Source of the DNA: Paraescarpia echinospica
Taxonomy: Eukaryota; Annelida; Polychaeta; Sabellida; Siboglinidae
Direction of reading: 5' to 3'
Assembly (NCBI GenBank): GCA_020002185.1
Contig: CM034533.1
Span: 73,620,805-73,684,804 of the forward strand
DNA: 64,000 nt
The notes under the pieces were generated by a model that was not told the DNA's origin, did not search any database, and was given only the letters and a program-made list of their open reading frames with translations. Made by a program: the position numbers and the translations under genes. Below, piece by piece: positions 31,264 to 41,808 of this stretch (position 1 is its first letter; each line of letters opens with the position of its first letter).

Positions 31264-32719
31264 ACCAGCTGTCGAGCGCAGAACAGGGTCGAGGAGGGCA
31301 TACGCACGCCGACGTGTTCCGGCTTACATTAGGCCGATAACGTTTCCGTAGAAAACTCGCCCACCGCACAGCGGGTCAGGCAGTGAGCTTCGGTCAGTGG
31401 CGAGGAATAACGGACTTGCACGATAAGTTATCGACGCAGTTCGATGGTTGTCACCTCGCTTAACTAGTTATCCATAGTTTAGCAAGTTCTTTGACTTCCG
31501 CGTCATGTTCACAAACGAAGATATGTTTAACACCTTGCATCATAGACAATACTTATTAAAACGTAAAAGATGTACTCAAGTAGATTTCAGTTGATCATAA
31601 AACTAAAAACGACATTTTCACCCCAGTTGACTTTGTGACCTTCAAAATGACCTTTAAACTGGACGATCTTTGATTCGTATGCTTATACGCTTGTGTAAGG
31701 CCTACGCAGGCTTGTGTCGTGATGTCGAACTGATTTTTTTCCAAGATTCGTAGAATCATATCGAATTATGGCCCCGAACATAGTTTGGCAATGACAAAAA
31801 GGTAGAAGAGAAGCGACCGCCGTGTCACTTGGTGATGCTCCATTGGCTGCTTGATTGTTGGCATGGCCGTGCATCCAAAGAGAGGCCTCGTCCTTTTAAA
31901 GGCAATATCTAGTCCAAATGTTTTTTTTCCAGAGAACTATGTAAATATACGTGTACGTGAGTGTTATTCAATGTTATCACAAATCCGATGCCACATGTTT
32001 GCCAAAACATTGATAAAATTGGACTTAAACGGTGACCGGACACACGGCAAACCTGGAAATATCGTTTTCCGGAAAAGTCCGAAGACGCAGTTTCGTGACG
32101 TCACTAGTGGAGCGGCCTACACCCAGTCGCACGGTCTACGCGGTTAAATTGTATTTCATTATAATTATATTTCAACTGTTTTTTATCATTGACATGTATA
32201 ATTGATGAAGATTGTGTTGTGGGAAACAATGACAATTCGGGTTTAACTTGAAATTCGGTGCACATCTTCCCAAAAGACAAAATTTTTCGGCAGAAATGGA
32301 ACATTTTGTGTATAAGGGACGGGATCCATGCTACGCCTACGGCGAATAACATCACTTGTGGTTCAGATCTGCCGATGGATATATCTTATGAGGTGGAAGA
32401 TGGGTGTCAAAATACAGTTAGATGTCAATAAATCAGGAGTCCTTAAAATGACTCAAAAGAAACGTCAATATGCAAACGGGTACCACAACAACGCCACTGG
32501 CCCTTTCACTACAACAAAGTCAAGAGCCGATCGCAAGTTGCCGGACTCTCTCGACAGGTTCATGCCTCTGTCTGTATAGCACCGCACCGACACCAGGCAA
32601 TCTAACATCAGCAGAAACAACATTAATCTCTCAAACGTCATCATCATTGTCTCCAAAATATATTTGATTATCGTATGCATCGATCTCGATAACAGACGGG
32701 GTCAGCCTGCAGTTAGTTT
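31264..32719. other. Upstream flank of the GPCR gene, no other gene found
   Basis: Would hold the GPCR promoter and 5' UTR. No TATA box or clear coding region identified. Short frames at 31851-32147 and 32328-32579 have no motif and are not claimed. Confidence 0.4.
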
Positions 32720-33215
32720 TCGCATTGATCTCCTTTTTCTCGCTCTGTACCACTTTTGATGTCTTTGCATTGGCTTCCTGTACGATATCGTATAATAGTT
32801 AAGACCTGTACTATTACATACCAGGCACTGTGCAGTAAGCAACCATCTTATTTGCATTCATTGCTTACTCCTGTAAGAAAACCTATCCAGCTTCGATCAT
32901 CTAGTTCTGACCTACTTTTTTTCCTAGAGTCAACACTAACATTGGCTTTTTCTGTTGCTGCACTAACTCTTTGGAATATGCTCCCTCTTAGTGTTAGATC
33001 AGTTGAAAATATTACAAAATTTCGTCGTCATTTAAAAACTTATTTTTACAACCTTACTTATCCACCGTAGCTCCCTTGCGCCTTGACCCATCTGTTGACA
33101 ACTGGAATATTACTTATGGATTTTGAGATTGACCAATCCTTTTGTTTTGATGCGTCTCTGAGCTTGGTTTCCAAGGATTTAGGCACAATAGAAGTTATCT
33201 TATTATTATTATGTC
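32720..33215 (+). pseudogene. L2-like LINE 3' end, second copy
   Basis: Contains LHWLPVRYRIIVKT, SYLHSLLTPVRKPIQLRSSS, FSVAALTLWNMLPLSVRSVE and FRRHLKTYFYNLTYPP, the canonical L2 C-terminus. The 3' UTR shares CTTGGTTTCCAAGGATTTAG with the copy at 15462-16150 and ends in (TTA)n. It lacks the reverse transcriptase core. Confidence 0.85.
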
Positions 33216-33222
33216 ATCGTTT

Positions 33223-33955
33223 TGTATGATTATAAGAAAACGTGACCTACAAAAATTCTTAAACTTCTCACCTGCTGTTATCATCATCTCATTGACATGC
33301 TGGTCGAGTTTAGTCAAAATTTAATATTTCTACCTCTCGTAAAATGCCTGTATGTATGACATCCGTCAATATTTACGAATGGATGCAGACAGTACTTCGG
33401 CTAAAGGTTGAAATAGCCCAATTGCTGCCAGATATCCTTCTTCTTAGTAAAATCAGCTAAAATACATAATTTTATTGTCAACAGCTTCTACAATCACACC
33501 TGGAATTCTGACTACTCAAATGCACTTATGTCAGAGCATGTGAATTTAAAAAAAAAACTTAATTTCTAAAAAATATACACTCCTTTTTTCGGAAGTCTAA
33601 CTGGGCCATGACTCCAGAAGGGGTCAGCCCACTGTTGGTTTTTCCATAGGCGACCATGTTAACGTTTTGTCTGATTATAAGAAAACGTGACCTATAAAAT
33701 GTCTTAAACTTCTCACCTGCTGTTATTATCATCTCATTGACATGCCGATAGATTTTAACAAAAATTGCATACTTCCAGCTCTCGTAAAATGCCTGTATGT
33801 ATAACACCCGTCAATATTTACAAATGCCGGCAAGAATTACTTCGCAAACAGGTCACACAGGCAAATTGCTGCCAAATATCCTTCCGCTTATTCAAATCAT
33901 CTAGAAATCCACCATTTTACAGTCAACACCTTCTACAATCACACATGAAAATTTT
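33223..33955. repeat. Diverged direct duplication of about 300 bp
   Basis: Segments 33223-33530 and 33666-33950 align throughout: ATTATAAGAAAACGTGACCTA, TCTCACCTGCTGTTAT, ATCTCATTGACATGC, TCTCGTAAAATGCCTGTATGTAT and GTCAATATTTAC occur in both. No coding region recognised. The pair lies directly left of the transposon at 33969. Confidence 0.75.
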
Positions 33956-33968
33956 TTGTTTGTGGAAT

Positions 33969-36900
33969 ACCCCCTAAAAATATCGACATATTATACCTGA
34001 GTGCAAAACTGCTAAATATTTGCCAGTTGTCTGATGCTAACCCCCCCCTGTATATATCCTCTGAAAGTCAAGACCCTTAAAAAGTGGTCGAAAATGGTTG
34101 AACAGTGTGCTATTTTTGTTGTTCAATATGATAATTTCAGTCTTTTGCACTACTTGTCCTTGGCAACTGCATGGCCAGACTCTACGTCATGGAACATAAA
34201 GCGAGGATTACATAATAACTTGTTCCTTGAAATCATGACACAACACAACTTTAACCCGCCACTTACACAATAAGACATATAACTATAAGGCACGATACGT
34301 ATAATTTTTGTGTGTGTAGATTTCATCATTGGAGAAGATGCACATACTAGTTACCACAGTATTAATACTTAAGGATTTGAAAACTGGTCATTACATGTAT
34401 GGCGTAAGGATGAATCATATCTTTGCAGGCTAAGTAACCATGGCTGCTGACACACGCTGTAAAAGACCACAGTCCAGGAAGACACTTGGTGCTGCAGACT
34501 ATGTAGAGAAGGCCGGGTTTTCCCATGGGATTCTTCCAACTGGCAAATATACCATACAGAACATATTGTATCTGCTGCGACCAAAGCAGGCTGGCCACGC
34601 CCAGCGCTCAAGGGATGCAGCAAGAAAGCTGCTAGCAGAACGGATTGAGGAGCACTGGCTATTCTGCAATCTATACACCATCCACACTAGACACATCAAG
34701 TAACACATCTTGAAGCTATATTGGGAATTTGTGACTCTGATCCAGACTCGGAAACAGAGATAAAATGCCAGTTTCCTCAAGAGAGCGGAAGCTTTCAACA
34801 AAAAGGCAGAAGGAACATTTGACATTTTCTGCCACTATCCTGTGGTACGCAGGTACCTCGAACGAAAGCACGGTGTGACAATGAGTGACATGGAGTGGGC
34901 ATTTCTTCAAGACCAGAGGACTAAACGAAAAATGTATTGCGAATACTTTGTCGATCGCATGTGGATGGAAAGCATGGAACACAGGAAACAGGATATGCAA
35001 TGCCTCAACAAAATGAGGGAAGATGCAGAAAAGGAACAAGAACTAAAGAAAGTAGTTGTCTCATTTGAGGACAATGAGCAATCGAAGGATGGTGATCAGT
35101 ATATGAACACAGATCAACCATTTTCCGGGAGCTTCAGTGATGAAGATGATGATCCGACTACTACTGCTACAACTACCAGAGCTGAGACCCGGGGGACGAA
35201 GCGGCGCCTGTCGTCTACAGCTACATTTATTCAGCCTGGATATGAACTGCCTCCCAAATAACGACATATCCGCGAGAGCATCAGTAAAGTGCGACCTGAG
35301 TTCTATCAGACTGTTCATAAGCTAAAGAGCTGCTACCACATGTCTGAGACCCAAGCTGCAGCAGCTGTCATAACAATTTGGAACAAATTGTTCGGAAGAA
35401 CTTGGAAGCTGCACGACCAGCCAGAGATCACTGATTTGGACACCCTGCTTGAATCCAGCAGTGACAAGCAGGCAAGAGCATCGAAGCACTGGCATTAGAC
35501 GAGATTGTCAAGGAGATCATGAACACTGAGAGTGATGAACAGATTGTGGTGACCTATTCTGACGACAGATCCAAGAAGCAAAGTGCTGTGTCATTTTCCA
35601 TCCAGGGTCACTGTGAATGGAAAGTACAGGTCTCTACCTACCATGAGCATTGTTTCAGAATTCAGAAACAACTTAGCTGCTCTCAAGATGGCAGTCCTCA
35701 AAATCCTTGAAGCAGCAAGTGGTGTTAAGTCTAAATCTCTCTTTGAGAAAATCGACTTTGTAATAACAGATCAGACAGCGCACAACTTCAGTGTCGATGA
35801 GATTGTAGCGGAAACTCTACACCCGGAGCACACTCCTGATCATCTGTTGTGCAACGTACACCCAACATTGATGTTTAACAGAGTTATCACCAAGCGGTGG
35901 GCAGAAATAGAAAACATGTTCGGTAGAGACAAGACCTACTCAAATTTTCTGGTCAATGCAACAACAACGGCTACAAGCGTCACCGGGCAAGCACTTGACT
36001 ATCTGGCTCGGCTCATCAATCATGACTTTGACCACAAGCCTTGGAATAAATTTAATGAATTTAACTTTCACATAGCCCCACGACAAAATATGTATGTCAG
36101 TCTTAAAGATGAGCGCTTCAACCGCTTGACGCTGACCTGTGCAATTAGCCTCTATCATGTGGATGATGTGGCATCCTTCCTGCAGAAGTACGAGCATGTC
36201 ACAAATCAGTTAGCCTGCATCGTCAGATGCTTCTTGGACTTTGACTTCTTGAGGGTCATGTACTGTGCAGGGGCTCTCATTGGGCTACATCTGGTTGAAC
36301 CGTTCTAGTCTCTGACCACGTCAGCTGCCACAACCTACACCAAGATCATCCCAGTGTTCCAGCAGCTGTACCAGGAGCTGATAGATACAGATGCAACTAC
36401 TCTCTTGAAAGTAGGTGAACCAGCTTTCAAAGTTGTGTCCACTGAGAGGTTCAAGTAATCAAGGTACTATGAGGACATATGTGATACCACAGCCAAGGTA
36501 GCCGCCTCTTTTCGCCACCAAGTGATAAAGCTCCTGAAGATGATTCTGCCCAAGCTTTGGGAACTACGATGAGTCTACAAAGCATTCAGTTTCCCACTTG
36601 GACACACAGAATCTAGAGAAGACAGTGATCCACAATTTGGCCGCAGAGCGGAGTGTCGGCTTCGTGAACTACGAGCTCTCGACCAGGGTTGCCAAGTAGC
36701 TTGCCAGCGCATCTTCAGCACAAGTGAAAACCAAGGCGACAGATCTGATTGACCGACGACAGCCAGGGTATTTCAGGAAATATGGCAGTGTTGCAAGAAC
36801 AGGAGGTAGGATACTGGACATCATGCTGGCATCGAATACAAGGCAGCAAGAACTGAAGAAACAAGCCCGTGTCCAGGACAAGGAAATTGCTAATCTAGCA

Positions 36901-37602
36901 GTGGATAGGAGGAGAATTAAAGACTTGGATGCACTCGAGGCTTATGGGAGGCCCATTCACATCAGCTGATGCAGTTGATGAGTACATTGCAGCCACAGAC
37001 ATTGATGAGGGAACCAAAGTAGAACGTCTCTACCTGGAGGTTCGCTATGCTCGTGACACATCACTTTCCCTACCAAAAACAAGTGATCTGTTCCGCCTCA
37101 TAAAGGACCACAGGAAGCTCCCAATCAACACTTATGTGGTCAATGGGAAACTGTACTTGAACAACATAACTTCGAATGCAGCTGTCAGTCTGGATGACTT
37201 TAGCCAGGGTATGGATGTCATTCTAAGTCAATGACAGTAGTCACACACCTACTGCACGTAAGCAATCAGCGTTATGGGGCCTAGTGTTAGTAGTGATTCT
37301 CGCTTTAAACATTATTAACATATATTATGCCAGTAATCTATCATTAGTATGTTTATGCAATGTCTACTGTGTATAACTACATGTCTATTGAAGAGTACAA
37401 GTAATAAAAATGTTTTATGCTGATTTTCTGAGTTATTCTCATCATTTTGAGTTTATTTTTCAGGGAAAAATGCATTTTGAGGGGGTCCCAACTTCAAGGG
37501 TTATGTACATGGGGGTTAAAATCGATCGGATGATCAAACATGGCTATTTTCCCACTCAGAAAGACCACCTCTATATTTTAGAGGGGGTACCTAAAAATAT
37601 TT
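33969..37602 (+). mobile_element. Degenerate DNA transposon with long imperfect TIRs
   Basis: The left arm (33969-34080) and the reverse complement of the right arm (37487-37602) share, in order: TACCCCCT, an AAAATAT block, CTGAGTG, TAACCCCC, a GTA-ATA block and a CTTGAA...ACCC block. The spacing from TACCCCCT to TAACCCCC is about the same on both sides (some 62 bp). Identity is roughly 60 percent by eye. The interior carries one decayed transposase-like gene. No target duplication was identified, so the exact ends are uncertain. Confidence 0.5.
34440..37234 (+). pseudogene. Transposase-like protein of unassigned family, decayed
   Basis: ATG at 34440 in a good context (ACCATGG). Collinear blocks follow: MAADTRCKRPQSRKTLGAAD, GKYTIQNILYLLRPKQAG, FDIFCHYPVVRRYLERKHGV, YCEYFVDRMWMESMEHRKQD (a long charged helix), an acidic Ser/Thr linker, RPEFYQTVHKLKSCYHMSET, EQIVVTYSDD, FRNNLAALKMAVLKILEAAS, FVITDQTAHNFSVDEIVAET, EHTPDHLLCNVHPTLMFNRV, LINHDFDHKPWNKFNEFNF, IPVFQQLYQELIDTDATTLL and RYARDTSLSLPKTSDLFRLI. 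TDQTAHN, HPTLMFNR and DFDHKPWN look like conserved catalytic-type blocks of a transposon protein repeated in many animal genomes, but I cannot name the superfamily. Stops at 34701, 34761, 35259, 36306 and 36456 and frameshifts near 35470, 35605, 36560 and 36950 show it is dead. Original length was roughly 900 residues. Confidence 0.6.
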
Positions 37603-39119
37603 GCACAAACATCACCCCCTACAGTTATATCTGCAGTCGTTCTTATATTAGGCTTAAAATTACATTATGAAATCATCCATCCATCTTTTGTAAAATATGT
37701 GGTAGCAAGTGTGATCATATACGTAAACACTGTTCATGTTGTACGGACTCTTTCTTAAAAACATATTTAAAATGGTAGTTTATTAAGAATGCAATTTTAA
37801 TTGCGCCGTGAGCTTGTAAATATGTAATAGCCGTGTAATGATTGTGTTCATTTGATTTATGTTGCACGACATTATTACCTCATCTCATGTACGTAAGCCA
37901 TGCCTGCACAATATTATCACCTTATCTCGTGTACGTAAGCTATGCCTGCACAATATTATTACCATATCTCTATTATCACCTTATCTCAAGGCCTTGCGTG
38001 CACGAGATTATGACCTAATCGCATGGACATAAATATGAAACTTAGGCCTACATGTGTAGCCAAACATCACAGTTTAAAGCTTCTCTTTATGCACCGCACT
38101 AGGAATACAGTGATCAACAGTTCAGAGTAAACATCAACAAAAATGCTCATTCATTTCAGCTATTTGAGCCGTGCAATCTGAACTGTCGGTTTCGATCATT
38201 GACCAATGAACACTGTCAAAGCAACAACTGGTTTATCCAACATGCAATCAGTTTGTTATATAAATTTTAGAATCCACGTGAAAAATAGCTTAATGAAACA
38301 CTTAACAGACAAGACAAATGTGGTAACCGTAATAGACACGTCATAAGCATGTCACGGTATTTTGATCAGCACAATGACGTTACGTGCGCTCGTAATTTAC
38401 ACCAGGAATGTCGGTTGTTGAAGACAGATGCAACCCGTGTCACCTGCAGGAGGAAAAGAATGAGAACAGTCTTCGGAAGCAGGACGATTTTAGCACAATC
38501 CCCGGATCACGTACTGTGCACAGAGCACGGGATGCGTATTTCTTTACCAACTATTTTCGTTGCGTTATTTTAAACTAAAAAATGGAACTTCGTAAACACA
38601 AAAGAAGTTTGTCTATGTCGTGTGCAGATAAGGAAACAATATATAGCGTGAGACTGTGTGAACGTAATCAGGTTTCTCTACCATTCAAAATTTCCATTAA
38701 TAAGAAGCGGAAATCAGTCGCGAACGCCAGCCGTATCTCGACGACTTGAGTGAAACCACGTGCTACAATGCAGAGGTCTGTTGTCGATTGACTCGGTGAA
38801 TCGGACTATATTGAGTCCACAGTATAATAATTATACGAGTTCGACTCGAAGCTGTTCATGCCTGATTTACTTGTGTTATTTTGCTCGAAATAGCCTATAA
38901 TAATTTTAGTTATTACATGTGCCAGGGTGCAGCGGTTCGGACCTACATTTAACAAAATTGAAGAAAAGCAAAAATTTTCTTGTTTTTTGCATTTAAAAAA
39001 AAGAAGCAATTTACTAGTTTCAATGATGCAATTTGAAATTAGTATATTGAAACAGTGTTGTTGGTGTGTTGTGGATTGAATGGTACGTGCTTTGAAACGT
39101 AAATACCTAACTGTGATAT
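37603..39119. other. Intergenic AT-rich DNA
   Basis: A diverged tandem repeat at 37868-38020 (GCACAATATTATCACCTTATCTC, about 50 bp, three copies). No gene recognised; the 74-codon frame at 38349 has no motif. Confidence 0.4.
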
Positions 39120-39510
39120 CGTCTGTCTCAAAGCTAGAATTCTGCCAACTCTCCCGTGAAATCTAGGAGTCTCCCGATTTTTGTGTGTATCTCCCGGACT
39201 CGCAGAATACAGGCAAATCTCCCGGATTTTCTCTGAAAATCTCCAACAGCACCCCACCCCCGTCTTCGAGACAGCGCGACAGCACTGGAGACGTGCTGAG
39301 ATGTGCTGAATCGCTGAATTTCCGGCGCAAAATCCCCAACAGCACCCCCCGCCTTCGAGACAGCGAACCAGTGAAGTTCCCGCAAACCCCCCCGCCCCGT
39401 CTTCCGATGTCAAGATCCGAGACAGCGCAACGAGACAGCGCGATCGACAAGGGAACCTTGCCGAACCGCTGATGAATCTCCCGGATTTCAAAAAAAAAAT
39501 TGGCAAGTTT
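39120..39510. repeat. Dispersed repeat, CTCCCGGA family, copy 2
   Basis: Longer copy of the repeat at 1945-2165. It starts CTCAAAGCTAGAATTCTGCC, carries CTCCCGTGAAATCTAGGAG, CAGGCAAATCTCCCGGAT and GATGTCAAGATCCGAGACAG, and has an internal duplication of the AACAGCACCCC...CTTCGAGACAGCG unit (39241-39370). Confidence 0.7.
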
Positions 39511-40739
39511 ACACCCATAACAAATTGACTTACTCGGATAACACTGGTACCATTGTAAAATTGAGATGTTGCCCTTTAGCATGACCCTCTTAACTCCATA
39601 CCCCTAAAATGTAGGTATTATACATGGTACATGCCTACGTAGCAGCCGCATGTTCCGAGTCTATCGAACTATATGTGTCAGAGACAAAAAGAGGGAACCA
39701 TAAAATGCAATCATTCAAAGCCGACGCCAGACGACACGCAATTGAAAACGCTCCAAGTAAGCGTAGGCCCTTCCTCCCAACCGTTTTGGGCCACATCATA
39801 ATGAGGGATAGTCTCGCATTTTAGCGAGATGTATTGCATCCTGGATTGTGTGCATTTACGCCGTATTTTTACTTTTTGCTTATGCCCGACGTACACTGAT
39901 GGCTGGAGCGCAGGTTGGCTCAACGCAATACGTTTGTTAGTTGTGGACAGTTGAGTTGTCAACGTATGTGGATTCTGCGACTATAACTCTCAATTGTCAA
40001 CTTGATGAGACCCAATTCGATGTCGTTTAAAGATTAGACTGTAGTTCGGCTTTGTGCAATTGATGGCGTGAACATATCTGTTTCCCATGCTTCTTACTGA
40101 TTACTCCCATACACACGTTTGTAGAGAAGTTAGACGGCAGGGGGACTTGTTATTCAAAAACCAACCAGGAATCGGTTTCATGAAGCGGCTAAGAACGTTT
40201 TTAACGCTAAGATGATTGTCTTAGTATCTTATGCGATTTTCGTTAAACAAAAAAATCGCAAACAGGAGATTACATAAAACACGTACTAAGTAACTGCGTG
40301 CTTTTAAATACGCTTCATTAAACCGGTTCCAGCCGTGCTAACCTAAAATATCTCAACACTGACACTCGATCATGGCATATAAGAATAGGACAATTCGATA
40401 CCCCAAATGCATCCCTGCAGTAATATAAAAATCCTCTATGTTTTTCCATTCTAATTGTGACATCATAGATCTAAGAATTTCGCATTTGTGACATTTCCGT
40501 TAACGACTCTACTAGTAGGATGGCGGATAATAGAATCGGCCGTTTAGTAGAATCAAGCACAATAATACACAAAGTGTATATTGACGAGAACGGTGAAATA
40601 CCTAGGCATCACTAGGCAACACTATCACAAGCAACAACACGTGGAGCTCGATCTCACATCAATAACACAACAAGCAATACAAACAATACCTCGGGTTATC
40701 TTAGACGGGATGTCAAATTACGAAATAAAGAAATCAAAG
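39511..40739. other. Intergenic, no supported gene
   Basis: Several short frames without motifs. From about 40560 the DNA may be the diverged upstream part of the LINE fragment that follows. Confidence 0.35.
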
Positions 40740-41440
40740 AAAGAACAAACATAGCTCGGGTAAGGTCTCTCCTGGGACATGCCAGTTCGGTTTGGGATCC
40801 CTACAAAACCAAGATGCAGCCCTCGAGAAGATCAGGAGGACACCAGCACGCTGGACCATCAACATAGACACTGTCACACTTCCTCCGTAGACTTCATGCT
40901 AAATACACTAAACTGCCAATCCTCCAAGCCCGTAGAAAGAAAACACGCCTCAAGTGTACTATATATATAACAGAGGAACCGTCCCAATTAACTCGCCCAC
41001 ACTATCCGGCCCACGAAGAGCAAACACTAGGAAGACCCTTGACACCAGGTGTGACCTTCCCTACTACAGTACGCTATACAGGAAGATGCCATTTCCCCCA
41101 TGCATAGTAGCCGAGTGGAACAGCCTGCCCCAAGAAGTGGTACCTGCGACCATCCTGGAATCTTTTAGTACAGGCTCCATCGTTCGCCACCTCTGAATTC
41201 TACAAACACCCCTCGAACGAACCCATTCCCACCCTTTCTACATCTCCTAAAACCTACTAAATCACACACTTACATGTTTCTCTCTTGTGTTGTTGCCAAA
41301 GGTCACCCACCAAAATGAAAAAAATCTTCAACCAAACGAAGGTGGTTACTAAACAAAAATTATACCCACCAAAATGACAAAATCTTCAACCAATTGAAGG
41401 TGGTTATTAAATAGTAGGAGAGTTAAAACTCGCCGCTTAA
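40740..41440 (+). pseudogene. LINE reverse transcriptase C-terminus and 3' UTR (jockey/CR1-like)
   Basis: Frames contain RSLLGHASSVWDPYKTK, LEKIRRTPARW, YNRGTVPINSPTL, LDTRCDLPYYSTLYRKMPF and FPPCIVAEWNSLPQEVVPAT, ending at 41196. These follow the typical pattern of the C-terminal domain in jockey/CR1-type LINEs (AWNSLP-like box). Frameshifts lie near 40840 and 40960. The 3' UTR has two diverged copies of CCACCAAAATGA...ATCTTCAACCAA...AAGGTGGTTA (41308-41420). Truncated and dead. Confidence 0.75.
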
Positions 41441-41808
41441 AAGAACCAGCCTGCTGTATTCCGACGTGGCTCCGTTAAGGGTAAACCCCGTTAACCACGG
41501 TCCACCGTGTCAACCCAGTGTTGTTGACACTGTGAACGGACGATTCACGTACACGCCGTATGGTGTACGTGCTATATTTAGCACTGCAAAGTTGACGTGA
41601 ACATGGAGAAAGCGCGTTCCACTTGAGTGACCATCGACGTCACGGGACGACGTCTTGCTTCACTGCCCAGCGTGACCCAACCGTGCAACTAGGAAGCCAC
41701 AAACATGGCCGACGAACAACCGTCGTAGATTGCTTATTTACTACCGGTGTTTCTCCTTACGCAGTTCGCAGACGGTTGGTGAGAGTTGTCCGGCGTGAGA
41801 GACGCAGC
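41441..41808 (+). promoter_or_regulatory. Promoter/5' leader region of the ankyrin/death-domain gene
   Basis: GC rises here compared with the flank. Two short upstream ORFs start with ATG at 41603 (eight codons) and 41705 (nine codons), both closed before the main ATG at 41809. No TATA box was recognised. The transcription start is not known. Confidence 0.3.

Noticed and set aside
41623..41808. Extending the ankyrin/death-domain protein 62 codons upstream
   Set aside because: The upstream frame has no ATG, only a GTG; ATG 41809 is the first in-frame start.
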